Shown: one piece after another, positions 9,542 to 17,847 of the stretch | Layout of the letters: each line of letters begins with the position of its first letter | How positions within the stretch are numbered: the stretch's first letter is position 1 | Origin: Clostridium_AD sp050717515 | GTDB taxonomy: Bacteria > Bacillota > Clostridia > Clostridiales > Clostridiaceae | DNA length: 64,000 nucleotides | Assembly: GCF_050717515.1 (NCBI RefSeq) | Contig: NZ_JBOITL010000023.1 | Location: 62,001 to 126,000, forward strand | Reading direction: 5' to 3' | Translations under genes and position numbers: made by a program | The notes under the pieces: generated by a model | What the model was told of the DNA's origin: nothing | The model's database searches: none | What the model saw: only the letters and a program-made list of their open reading frames with translations

Positions 9542-9780
9542 TGCAATTTCTCTGGAGTGACTTGCAATACGAAACGCTGAAACTATTGAAATTCCATTTA
9601 GAAATTCTTCTTTTACGAATGTAAAATCCTCGTAAGCTTGCACAGGAAGTGCAAGCTAGCGAACCTGAGGCAGGACGCCGAATGTGAGCGTTAGAGGATT
9701 TTACACGAGCAAAAGATTAGAATTTCTTAATGGAATTTCTAGTTTCGAGTTCGTTTGCAAGGCACTCCAGAGAATTGTGC
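9542..9780 (+). repeat. Structured palindromic repeat B, copy 1 (~239 bp)
   Basis: A long imperfect palindrome. Outer arms carry ATTTCTCTGGAGTG and its inverse near 9780; a second stem pairs GAAATTCCATT with AATGGAATTTC; a third pairs AAAATCCTC with GAGGATTTT. Inside is a hairpin AGCTTGCAC/GTGCAAGCT and the conserved core GAGGCAGGACGCCGAATGTG. A full second copy is at 32443-32686, a short form at 38559-38648 and a remnant near 30037. On the minus strand it ends 9 bases from the MinJ-like stop and is followed by U-rich sequence, so it may terminate that gene. Confidence 0.85.
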
Positions 9781-9788
9781 ACCTTTCT

Positions 9789-11081
9789 TTATTTTTTATC
9801 TCTGTCTTTCATTTTTTCCAGTACATCTTTAAAGCTTTCGTCATCCATCTTTACTATAGAATTGTCTTTTGGTAGCTCCCTTGGTACAATCACTACTCCT
9901 AGTCTTTTGTTCCCATCTACATTGGTATAACTCATATCTTTTAATTCTCCAGATGTTTTTTTGATTTTTAAAGATATTGAATCGAAATTACCTTTAACTA
10001 TATGTAAAATTTCTTCTTCAGACTCTATTTTTTTATCGTTAAGTCCGACTATTAAATCTCCACTTTGAATTCCCATTTGAAAAGCAGGAGATTTAGGGGC
10101 TACTTCTAGAACCATAATTCCCTCATCGCCACTAACAAATTTAGGTTTTAAAGTGAGCTCCAGGTGCTTTTCTAATTGCAACATTGCTTCATGCAGTGCA
10201 GCTGCAAATATCAAAATAAAAATTTGAATAGCTACGCCAAATACTGCTAATTGTGATATAGCTGTTAAAATCACGCCATATCCCATTATTAGTGCTCCTG
10301 AAAATAGAGTTTTCTTGCCCTTACTCTTAGTAAAGGTAATACTGCTATAACCAATGATCCCATAAAGCGCAATAGAAGCTATGATTGATTTTTCTAAGAT
10401 TTTACCCGCTATAGTCCCTCTTATTGCAGGCATCCACTGTGGAGTCATTAAGCTCTGTCCTGCCACCAGATCCGAGCTCTGAGAACTTAAAAGTATAAGT
10501 ATAGCAATTGGCAATGCCCAATATCTTTTTAAGGCAAATCCCCCAATAATTTTATTGTCTCTATTTGTAAAAACAGGAATAGCTCCTCTTGATCCATCTA
10601 TCATTACTAAACTTCCCTCAATAATATGTAATACACCCACCAACGTCATTAAGGTAAGAATATCTACGTTTATAAAATCTAATTTTGGCATATGCAATAT
10701 GATAGCTGCATATTTAAACACTAGGCTGGCTATACCTAAAACTGCACCAGAATAAGAAAAGCATATAAATCTAGGCTTAAATGCCATAAAAAACAATGAC
10801 AACATAAACAATAAATAAATACTTGAATTCTCATCAAAAACTAGACCTAAAAATGTAAACATAAGACTTGCTAGGGTCCCTGCAATAATTCCTATTACAA
10901 TTTGAGATATAGTCAACTCAAAAGGTGAATCTAAACTTTCTCCCATTATCATTTTCTGCATAACCGATATTTTCTTATTTTTATTATAAAAAATTAATCC
11001 GATCATTATTAATATAAATGCATTTGAAGGATCTACAATTGCAGAAGCAACTGCTCTTAAAGTATGTATTGCAATGTCCAT
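9789..11081 (-). CDS. MinJ/SwrAB-like polytopic membrane protein with C-terminal PDZ domain
   Basis: 430 aa. Eight or so hydrophobic segments (about residues 13-310) are followed by a PDZ domain (about 325-400: LEVAPKSPAFQMGIQSGDLIVGLN). Bacillus MinJ has the same build and lies beside ftsEX and ctpB; MinJ links DivIVA to MinD in division-site choice. Here the gene follows ftsE-ftsX-ctp in the same order, so a role in division or polar organisation is a reasonable inference. I use the ATG at 11081 because AAAGGAG lies about 10 bases upstream; the ATG seven codons earlier would place the ribosome site inside the gene. A terminator separates it from ctp. Confidence 0.75.
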   Translation of the reverse strand: MDIAIHTLRAVASAIVDPSNAFILIMIGLIFYNKNKKISVMQKMIMGESLDSPFELTISQIVIGIIAGTLASLMFTFLGLVFDENSSIYLLFMLSLFFMAFKPRFICFSYSGAVLGIASLVFKYAAIILHMPKLDFINVDILTLMTLVGVLHIIEGSLVMIDGSRGAIPVFTNRDNKIIGGFALKRYWALPIAILILLSSQSSDLVAGQSLMTPQWMPAIRGTIAGKILEKSIIASIALYGIIGYSSITFTKSKGKKTLFSGALIMGYGVILTAISQLAVFGVAIQIFILIFAAALHEAMLQLEKHLELTLKPKFVSGDEGIMVLEVAPKSPAFQMGIQSGDLIVGLNDKKIESEEEILHIVKGNFDSISLKIKKTSGELKDMSYTNVDGNKRLGVVIVPRELPKDNSIVKMDDESFKDVLEKMKDRDKK

Positions 11082-11191
11082 TGAATAAAATTCTCCTTTC
11101 ATCTTACTTAGAACAAGGAGACTCCCACTTCTATACGAGGATAGGAATTGTTCTTTTAGCTTTAGCTAATCATCTGCGATGCTGAACTGTT

Positions 11192-11234
11192 GTTAAAAAC
11201 CAAGTATCCACCAAATTTATTGGTAGATACTTGG
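11192..11234 (-). terminator. Terminator after the S41 peptidase gene
   Basis: Stem CCAAGTATCCACCAA with near-perfect complement, 5-base loop, followed by TTTTTAAC on the minus strand. It ends the ftsE-ftsX-ctp transcript before the MinJ-like gene. Confidence 0.85.
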
Positions 11235-11241
11235 TATGTTG

Positions 11242-12531
11242 TTACTTGATTTTACCCTTAGCTATCTCTAAAGCTTTTTCAAACTGTGGATCCAAAGTTC
11301 TATCATATGCTTTCTCTTTAAGTGCTTTTGGATAAACCACCTCAATTTCTGGTTTTATTCCAATATGATGTATATTCTCACCACTTGGAGTATAATATTT
11401 TGATATAGTTACTTTTAATGCAGTACCATCATCAAAACCATCAATATCTCTGTAAAACATCCTTTGAACTATCCCTTTACCAAAGGTCTTTTCTCCCACT
11501 AAAGTACCAACCTTATAGTCTCTGATTGCTCCTGCAAAAATTTCTGAAGCACTTGCTGAACCTTCATCTGTTAATACTGTGAGTGGCATGCCTATAGCCA
11601 GACCACCCTTAGATTTATCTTCGCTTCTTTTCTTATTCTTATCTATTGTAGATACAATAACCTTTCCTTTAGGTACAAAGTTAGATGTTAAGTCTACAAC
11701 TTGATCTAAAAGTCCACCAGGGTTTCCTCTTACATCTACTATTAAACTTTTCATACCTTTGCCTTTTAATTCTGATAATTTTTTTTCAAAATTCTTAGCA
11801 GTATTTTCATCAAACATTGTAAGTTGAATATATCCAACATTTTTATCTAACATTTCACCTTTAACTGTTACCAAATCAATTTTAGCACATTTAAGATTAA
11901 CTTCAAAACTGCCTTTATTTTTTCTATTAAGAGTTAACTTGACAGTTTCATTTTCCTTGCCTTTCATCATTGTAATAGCTTTGTCTAGTTCTTTTCCTGT
12001 CACAGCTATTCCATTAACCTTTTCAATAACATCTCCAGGAAGTATTCCTGCACTTTTAGCTGGTGATGGATCAAACGGCGCGACAACAACTATATTTTTT
12101 CCTTTAATGTCTACTTGCAAACCAAGACCTATATAAGTTCCTATTGTTTGAGTATTAAAGGCTGTAAACTCTTTTTTGTTCATAAAAACTGTATAAGGAT
12201 CCTCTAGTGAATTAGTCATTCCTTTTATAGCACCTTCTACTAAAACATCATCACTAATTTTTCCATCGTAGTACTCATATAGTTTATTTCTCACTAAAAA
12301 TAGCTTTTGAAACTTTACTACTTGGTCATAAGCATCTCTTCCAATTATTACTTTTCCATTGGCAGTTCTTAAGGATATTTGAGTTGAAACAAATAGGGTT
12401 ATGAGGTTAGTAGCAATTACTATAACTATAATCCAAATAATCCATTTTGTTTTCTTTGTTTTGCGTGTTTTGTGTTTCTCATCATTATATTCTACAGTTT
12501 TATATTGTCCAAATCTATTTTCATCGCCCAT
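11242..12531 (-). CDS. Carboxy-terminal processing protease, S41 family (CtpA/CtpB-like)
   Basis: 429 aa. One N-terminal membrane anchor (about residues 27-48), then a PDZ domain (about 120-200, with GLGLQVDIKGKNIVVVAPF), then the S41 catalytic core. The catalytic Ser is in DEGSASASEIFAGA and the Lys in GEKTFGKGIVQ. Such proteases act outside the membrane on tails of proteins; in Bacillus CtpB also cuts SpoIVFA during sporulation. The ATG at 12531 sits behind AGAGGTG; the GTG three codons upstream overlaps that site. It follows ftsX by 87 bases. Confidence 0.93.
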   Translation of the reverse strand: MGDENRFGQYKTVEYNDEKHKTRKTKKTKWIIWIIVIVIATNLITLFVSTQISLRTANGKVIIGRDAYDQVVKFQKLFLVRNKLYEYYDGKISDDVLVEGAIKGMTNSLEDPYTVFMNKKEFTAFNTQTIGTYIGLGLQVDIKGKNIVVVAPFDPSPAKSAGILPGDVIEKVNGIAVTGKELDKAITMMKGKENETVKLTLNRKNKGSFEVNLKCAKIDLVTVKGEMLDKNVGYIQLTMFDENTAKNFEKKLSELKGKGMKSLIVDVRGNPGGLLDQVVDLTSNFVPKGKVIVSTIDKNKKRSEDKSKGGLAIGMPLTVLTDEGSASASEIFAGAIRDYKVGTLVGEKTFGKGIVQRMFYRDIDGFDDGTALKVTISKYYTPSGENIHHIGIKPEIEVVYPKALKEKAYDRTLDPQFEKALEIAKGKIK

Positions 12532-12618
12532 TTTATACACCTCTTTGTAATTCTCTATATATTATTTATGTAAATATAATAAATTTATAACACTAATAAT
12601 GAAATAAATATATTATAT

Positions 12619-13512
12619 TTACACAACCAAGAATTTTCTTATAGACATTATACTTCCTATGGCTCCAATAACTATGCCACCCAACATAAATTGCCATAGA
12701 ATAGTGCTTAATATAAAATGAGGATTTATTAGATTAACCCCTAATAATGCACTTGCTGCAACCTTTAGAAAAACCATTTTATAAGCATAATATAGTATTC
12801 CGGTAGAAATAATTGCTCCCGATAAACCCAGCATCATACCTTCAATAATAAATGGCCATCTTATAAACCAATCAGTAGCTCCAACAAATTTCATAATACC
12901 TATTTCTTTTTTTCTAGAATATAGCGTAAGCTTAATTGTGTTTCCTATTAAGAACAGTGATACACTTATTAAAATTACAAACAATACTAATCCTACTATC
13001 TTCAAAGTAGTTGTTATTTTTATAACTTTATCAACAATTTCCCTAACATCATTGATTTCATCTACACCTTTTAATCCTTCAGTAGCCTTAACTATATTAT
13101 CTACTATTTCAGGTTTTTCTACTCTTACAATATATGAAGTTGGAAGAGGGTTCTTTTTATCAAAGCCTTGTACTAAGGATTTACTATCTTTTCCAAATTG
13201 TTTCTTCATTTTTTCTAGCGCATCGCTCTTATCTTCAAATTTAATCTCTGCAACTCCCTCTACATTGTCAAGGGCCTTTTGAATAACAGATTTATCACCT
13301 ATTGTTACATCCTCTTTAAGAAAAATTTGCACCTGTAACTTAGAACCTACTTGTTTAACTCCTGCATTAACATTAAAAACAATTAATAAAAACACGCCTA
13401 AAATAAATAGAGTAGCTGCCACTGTAGCGATTGACGCCATACTAACAGTTCTATTTCTTTTTAAACTTTTTAGTGCATCTACAAAATAATATTTAATTGT
13501 ACTAATCTTCAT
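12619..13512 (-). CDS. ftsX: Cell division protein FtsX
   Basis: Permease-like partner of FtsE; the complex moves no solute but drives peptidoglycan hydrolases at division or sporulation. 297 aa with a first TM helix (about residues 20-42), a large outside loop, and three more TM helices in the C-terminal FtsX domain (about 165-290). The ATG at 13512 overlaps the ftsE stop by 11 bases and follows AGAGGAAG, which implies translational coupling. An upstream in-frame start eight codons earlier lacks a site. Confidence 0.95.
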   Translation of the reverse strand: MKISTIKYYFVDALKSLKRNRTVSMASIATVAATLFILGVFLLIVFNVNAGVKQVGSKLQVQIFLKEDVTIGDKSVIQKALDNVEGVAEIKFEDKSDALEKMKKQFGKDSKSLVQGFDKKNPLPTSYIVRVEKPEIVDNIVKATEGLKGVDEINDVREIVDKVIKITTTLKIVGLVLFVILISVSLFLIGNTIKLTLYSRKKEIGIMKFVGATDWFIRWPFIIEGMMLGLSGAIISTGILYYAYKMVFLKVAASALLGVNLINPHFILSTILWQFMLGGIVIGAIGSIMSIRKFLVV

Positions 13513-14188
13513 AACCGTATCTTCCTCTCTGCTCATCTCTAGCTAGAACACCTTTTTCTATAGCTATTACTCTCTTCTTCATAGAGTCTACTATATTCTT
13601 TGCATGTGTTGCCATAACTATTGTAGTACCAGCCTTATTAATATCATTTAAAATATCCATGATACCTATTGCTGTTTCAGGATCTAAATTTCCCGTTGGC
13701 TCATCTGCTATTAGCAATGTAGGATTATTTACTATAGCTCTAGCAAGAGAAACTCTTTGTTGCTCTCCACCTGAAATTTCATGAGGAAAAGCCATATGTT
13801 TTTTAGATAATCCAACTAAATCTAAAACCAAAGGCACTCTTTTTCTAATATCCCTTGGTGAACACTCTGTAACTCTCAGTGCAAAAGCCACATTTTCGTA
13901 AACATTTAAAGTATCAATCAATCTAAAATCTTGGAAAACCACTCCAATTTTTCTTCTAAAATAAGGTATCTGGTTTCTTTTTAATTTTGTTATATCCGTA
14001 TTGTTTAAAATGACACTACCTGTAGTTGGTTCTATCTCTTTTAAAAGTATTTTAATAAAAGTAGATTTTCCCGCTCCACTAGGACCTACAAGGAATACAA
14101 ATTCCCCTTTTTCAATAGTAATATCAACATTCGACAAGGCTATTACATTATTATCATAAATCTTAGTTACTTTCTTAAATTCTATCAT
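13502..14188 (-). CDS. ftsE: Cell division ATP-binding protein FtsE
   Basis: 228-aa ABC ATPase of FtsEX. Walker A GPSGAGKST (about 36-44), Q-loop VFQDFRL, signature SGGEQQR (about 138-144), Walker B LLIADEPTGNLD, and switch His in MATHAK. It opens the ftsE-ftsX-ctp set and overlaps ftsX. The start ATG follows AAGGAGAATG. Confidence 0.96.
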   Translation of the reverse strand: MIEFKKVTKIYDNNVIALSNVDITIEKGEFVFLVGPSGAGKSTFIKILLKEIEPTTGSVILNNTDITKLKRNQIPYFRRKIGVVFQDFRLIDTLNVYENVAFALRVTECSPRDIRKRVPLVLDLVGLSKKHMAFPHEISGGEQQRVSLARAIVNNPTLLIADEPTGNLDPETAIGIMDILNDINKAGTTIVMATHAKNIVDSMKKRVIAIEKGVLARDEQRGRYGYED

Positions 14189-14453
14189 ATTTCATTCTCC
14201 TTACTACGTTTATGTAATTCATTTCAGTAAAATCCATAACAACATTATATCATAAGGACTAGACCTATAATAAATTTTATTATAAAATTTTCGTGAATAT
14301 TACTCAAAATACGTTGATTTACTTTTTCAAAAATTCATAAATATTATTTATCTTTATGTTTTCCTATAAAACTAAAATTATGAGGTCTTATAAAATTATC
14401 ATAATTTTAATTTTGAAGTATATGTGCGATTAAAGTACAAAAAGTAATTCATC
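14189..14453. other. Intergenic region upstream of ftsE
   Basis: About 265 AT-rich bases with one 10-bp inverted repeat (AAAATTATGA at 14374 and its complement at 14399-14408). No gene with a ribosome site is seen; the ftsE promoter should lie here. Confidence 0.5.
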
Positions 14454-14500
14454 AAAAAAAGGTGCCACCTACAGCAATAAGCTTGCTGTCTACAGTAACC
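14454..14500 (-). terminator. Terminator after the 118-aa membrane protein
   Basis: Hairpin with ACAGCAA/TTGCTGT core and GGT/ACC base, followed on the minus strand by seven T. It lies 11 bases past the stop of the 14511-14867 gene. Confidence 0.75.
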
Positions 14501-14510
14501 TTATTGTTGA

Positions 14511-14867
14511 TTAATAAATTTGAAATAATATTAAGTCAATTATTGTTGAATAAATTAACATAAATAGGGAAACGAAAAATATTACACCGACTAAGTTCAA
14601 TTTTTCAAAGTACTCCATCCATTTTTCTTCATAATTAAGCGGTTCTAACATTTCTCTTTTTACAAAACCTATACCTGAAATAGCAAGACCAAAACAAGAT
14701 ATTCTAATAGCTGTCCTGTCTACTGAGGCTAATACCCCTTGAAGATTTAAGTCACCTGAGGCTAACCCACCTATTACGCCAATTAAAGCTCCCAAAATTA
14801 TAGGAATTAAAAATATTTTTAATGACAATATAAAACAATGTAATAAATCCTTTAAAATTTCTTTCAT
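14511..14867 (-). CDS. Hypothetical three-TM membrane protein
   Basis: 118 aa, no family recognised. Three hydrophobic segments (about 10-35 with a Gly-rich GALIGVIGGLASG motif, 50-68, and 90-115) surround a short charged loop (REMLEPLNYEEKW). It has a strong GGGGGAGGGGG ribosome region and its own terminator. It lies between ftsE and the transketolase genes without evident link to either. Confidence 0.65.
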   Translation of the reverse strand: MKEILKDLLHCFILSLKIFLIPIILGALIGVIGGLASGDLNLQGVLASVDRTAIRISCFGLAISGIGFVKREMLEPLNYEEKWMEYFEKLNLVGVIFFVSLFMLIYSTIIDLILFQIY

Positions 14868-14946
14868 GCTTGTCCCCCTCCCCCTTATTATTCTTGATGT
14901 ATTATATCATAAATCATCGCAAAAAACATTATCCTGTAGAATAGTT

Positions 14947-14978
14947 AAGACCCCTATGTATAAACACATAAGGGTCTT
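14947..14978 (-). terminator. Hairpin after the transketolase genes
   Basis: AAGACCCCTATGT / ACATAAGGGTCTT stem just past the stop of the C-terminal subunit. The T-tract is short, so it may be a weak terminator. Confidence 0.55.
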
Positions 14979-14983
14979 TAAAA

Positions 14984-15922
14984 TTATTTTAAACTCAGGC
15001 CTTTTTTAAGAGCTTTAACTATTTCTTCTGTGGTTAATCCATAAGCTTTTAAAAGTTCATCTGGTTTGCCACTTTCACCAAAGGTATCTTTGATTCCAAC
15101 TCTCATAACTGGCACTGGATGATTTGAACAAACAACCTCTGCTACTGCAGATCCAAGTCCACCTATAACACTATGTTCTTCTGCAGTAACAATTAATCCG
15201 GTTTTTCTAGCTGCAGTAATAATCGCTTCTTCATCTATAGGTTTAATAGTGTGTATATTTAACACTTTAACCTTTATTCCTTCCTCAGCTAAGATGTTAT
15301 AAGCTTCCAATGCAGCATCTACCATAATACCTGTAGCTATTATAGTTGCGTCACGACCTTCTCTAAGTGTTACAGCTTTTCCCAGTTCGAATTTATAATC
15401 AGGGTTATCATTTATTGTCTCAACACCCATTCTTCCTAGTCTTACATAACAAGGTCCATTGTATTTCGTAATAGCTGCAATAGCTGCCTCTGTTTCAATA
15501 TCATCACTTGGGCTTATAACTACCATATTAGGAATACTTCTCATTAGAGCTATGTCTTCTATAGCCTGGTGAGAAGCTCCATCTTCTCCTACAGTTAATC
15601 CTGCATGTGTTGCACAAATTTTAACATTTAATTTAGGATAACAAATAGAATTTCTTATTTGTTCAAAAGCTCTTCCTGCTGCAAATATTGCAAAAGTGCT
15701 TGCAAAAGGAATTTTCCCACAAGTAGCAATCCCTGCTGCTACGGACATCATATTCCCTTCAGCAATACCCATATTAATAAATCTTTCCGGAGCAACTTTT
15801 TTAAAATCTGCAGTTTTAGTAGATTTAGATAAATCTGCATCTAAAACGACTATATTTTCATTTTCCAGGCCTAATTTAGCTAAGGCCTTACCATAAGCTT
15901 CTCTTGTTGCAATTTTACCCAT
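14984..15922 (-). CDS. Transketolase, C-terminal subunit
   Basis: 312-aa pyrimidine-binding plus C-terminal half of a split transketolase (pentose phosphate pathway: two-carbon transfer with thiamine diphosphate). Visible are MGIAEGNMM, the EDGASHQAIED motif typical of the Pyr domain, and a C-terminal domain with VTAEEHSVIGGLGSAVAE. It starts at the ATG at 15922, whose A is the last base of the TAA of the upstream half (TAATG), so the two halves are translationally coupled. Confidence 0.95.
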   Translation of the reverse strand: MGKIATREAYGKALAKLGLENENIVVLDADLSKSTKTADFKKVAPERFINMGIAEGNMMSVAAGIATCGKIPFASTFAIFAAGRAFEQIRNSICYPKLNVKICATHAGLTVGEDGASHQAIEDIALMRSIPNMVVISPSDDIETEAAIAAITKYNGPCYVRLGRMGVETINDNPDYKFELGKAVTLREGRDATIIATGIMVDAALEAYNILAEEGIKVKVLNIHTIKPIDEEAIITAARKTGLIVTAEEHSVIGGLGSAVAEVVCSNHPVPVMRVGIKDTFGESGKPDELLKAYGLTTEEIVKALKKGLSLK

Positions 15923-16746
15923 TATAGTGCACCCCCAATTTCGTCTATTGCCATTTGGCATTGCTCTTTACTTGGAGCGGCACCATGCCAACCAGCTTCA
16001 TTTTCCATGAAGGACACGCCTTTTCCTTTTATAGTTTCACAGATTATAACTGTTGGTTTTCCTTTTGTTTTTTTAGCTTCTTCTATAGCATTTTTAATTT
16101 GATCAAAATCATGCCCATCCACAGATATAGTATTCCATCCAAAAGCTGCAAATTTAGCATCTACTGGATCAGACCCCATAACCTCAGAAACTTTGCCATC
16201 TATTTGCAGTCCATTATGGTCTACAAAAGCCGTTAAGTTATCAAGCTTATAATGTGCAGCTGACATAGTAGCTTCCCATACTTGACCTTCTGCAAGCTCT
16301 CCATCACCAAGTAATGAATATACTCTATAATCTTTTTTATCAAGTTTTCCAGCTATTGCCATACCTACTGCAGCTGAAATACCTTGTCCAAGGGACCCTG
16401 TAGACATATCTACTCCAGGTACAGTGTTCATATTAGGGTGTCCTTGGAGCCTTGACCCTAATTTTCTGAGTCCCATTAACTCATCCTTATCAAAAAATCC
16501 CTTTTCAGCAAGCACGCTATATAATGCTGGTGCAGCGTGTCCCTTTGATAAAACGAATCTATCTCTATTGGGGTCATTTTTATTTTCTACACTTACATTC
16601 ATCTCATTAAAATATAATGTAGTTATAATTTCAACGCAGGATAATGATCCACCTGGGTGACCAGAATGTGACTCTGTGATCATAGTTATTATATTTTTTC
16701 TAACTTGCCTTGCAATTGCTTTTAATCTTTCTACTGTATTTTGCAT
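15922..16746 (-). CDS. Transketolase, N-terminal subunit
   Basis: 274-aa thiamine-diphosphate-binding half. The motif GDGELAEGQVWEA (about 152-164) is the Mg-ThDP signature; ESHSGHPGGSLS near residue 24 and LGQGISAAVG are typical. It pairs with the 14984-15922 product to make a full enzyme. AGGAGG precedes the ATG. Split transketolases are common in clostridia and archaea. Confidence 0.95.
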   Translation of the reverse strand: MQNTVERLKAIARQVRKNIITMITESHSGHPGGSLSCVEIITTLYFNEMNVSVENKNDPNRDRFVLSKGHAAPALYSVLAEKGFFDKDELMGLRKLGSRLQGHPNMNTVPGVDMSTGSLGQGISAAVGMAIAGKLDKKDYRVYSLLGDGELAEGQVWEATMSAAHYKLDNLTAFVDHNGLQIDGKVSEVMGSDPVDAKFAAFGWNTISVDGHDFDQIKNAIEEAKKTKGKPTVIICETIKGKGVSFMENEAGWHGAAPSKEQCQMAIDEIGGAL

Positions 16747-17060
16747 AAGTACCTCCTAGTATTTCTTTAGAGTATAAAATAATTATTAATTGTTTTCCTC
16801 CTAATATTGCTTTGAGATCAATAATACTAATAATAGTTATTTACTTGTATTCCATTTATCTTCCACCATTATTATAACAATATTACACACTATAACAACA
16901 TATTTCTTAAGGATTCTACAAAAAAAAATAAAAAACTATAGATTTTTTTTAAAATCTATAGTTTTATTAAAATACATTGAGCCATTAACCCATAAAATGA
17001 AATAAGTTCAATAAATGACCTTATCGTTTTTAATAAGGGCAATAAATGCCCTTATTAATT
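16747..17060. other. Intergenic region with two hairpins
   Basis: Between the transketolase start and mazF. It holds a hairpin with T-rich tail (16920-16965, terminator for the upstream operon) and a nearer AATAAGGGC/GCCCTTATT hairpin (17032-17056). No gene seen. Confidence 0.6.
16920..16965 (-). terminator. Probable terminator of the alr-mazEF transcript
   Basis: Stem AAAACTATAGAT with its complement, followed on the minus strand by TTTATTTTTTTTT. It lies about 95 bases beyond the mazF stop; the shorter hairpin at 17032-17056 has no T-tract. Confidence 0.6.
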
Positions 17061-17408
17061 TTATAAACCTACACTAATTAAAAGTGCAGTATCTACTTTT
17101 TTCATATCGCTATCAGTCATATGACCAATTTTTTCTTTTAATCTTTTTTTATCTAGTGTTCTTATTTGTTCTAGCAAAACTACTGAATCTTTATTTAACC
17201 CATACTCTTCTGAAGAAATTTCAACATGAGTAGGGAGTTTTGCCTTGTTTATCTGAGACGTAATAGCTGCAATTATAATAGTGGGACTGTACTTATTTCC
17301 AATATCATTTTGAATTATAATTACTGGTCTAACCCCACCTTGCTCTGAGCCTACAACCGGGCTCAAATCAGCATAAAATATATCTCCTCTTTTCACTATT
17401 GTTGTCAT
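17061..17408 (-). CDS. MazF/EndoA (NdoA) endoribonuclease toxin
   Basis: 115-aa PemK/MazF-fold toxin, an mRNA interferase of the EndoA type. Start MTTIVKRGDIFYADLSPVVG, then GSEQGGVRPVIIIQND, and the C-terminal motif VLLEQIRTLDKKRL are all characteristic; the Arg-Pro and TSQ (AAITSQ) positions form the active-site area. I use the ATG at 17408, behind GGAGAG, because EndoA proteins begin here. The gene overlaps the antitoxin by 41 bases. Confidence 0.93.
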   Translation of the reverse strand: MTTIVKRGDIFYADLSPVVGSEQGGVRPVIIIQNDIGNKYSPTIIIAAITSQINKAKLPTHVEISSEEYGLNKDSVVLLEQIRTLDKKRLKEKIGHMTDSDMKKVDTALLISVGL

Positions 17409-17688
17409 TAGACAAATCACTCTCCGAAAGCTTAACTTCGTAATCTTTAAAATCTTTAATATCAATTTCAAAACCCATGTCAGCTATTTCTAAATTTAAT
17501 TCAGCCATTTCTAAATAACCACGTTTCATTTCATCTATATAACTAAGTCTTTTCTTTTCCTCAATATATAGTATTATAGCTTCCCTAAAAAATTCACTTC
17601 TTTTTTTAGAATCTTTCTGGAGTGCCTTATTAAATTCAATATAGAGTGTTTCTGATAGGTTTACTACTAATTTCTTTGAAGTTGACAT
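17368..17688 (-). CDS. MazE-like (NdoAI/EndoAI) antitoxin, ribbon-helix-helix
   Basis: 106 aa. An N-terminal ribbon-helix-helix (KKLVVNLSETLYIEFNKAL, about 4-22) binds DNA and controls the operon; the helical, acidic rest binds and blocks MazF. GGGAGG precedes the ATG at 17688. The frame runs 41 bases into mazF, giving a C-terminus (SDLSNDNN and KRRYILC) longer than is usual. It follows alr, as in many Firmicutes. Confidence 0.88.
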   Translation of the reverse strand: MSTSKKLVVNLSETLYIEFNKALQKDSKKRSEFFREAIILYIEEKKRLSYIDEMKRGYLEMAELNLEIADMGFEIDIKDFKDYEVKLSESDLSNDNNSEKRRYILC

Positions 17689-17847
17689 AGAAAATTTAAT
17701 ACCTCCCATTTGCTTAAGCAACAATATGTACAAAATATATTATAATTCAACCTATGTCAATATGTCAAAGAAATTATGGGTATTTTAACCCTTTTACAAC
17801 AGTATTTTTACACATAAATAGTTTATTTTACATATAATACATTAATA

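Noticed and set aside
9373..9624. 83-codon plus-strand frame
   Set aside because: It runs through repeat B, has no ribosome site and an odd composition.
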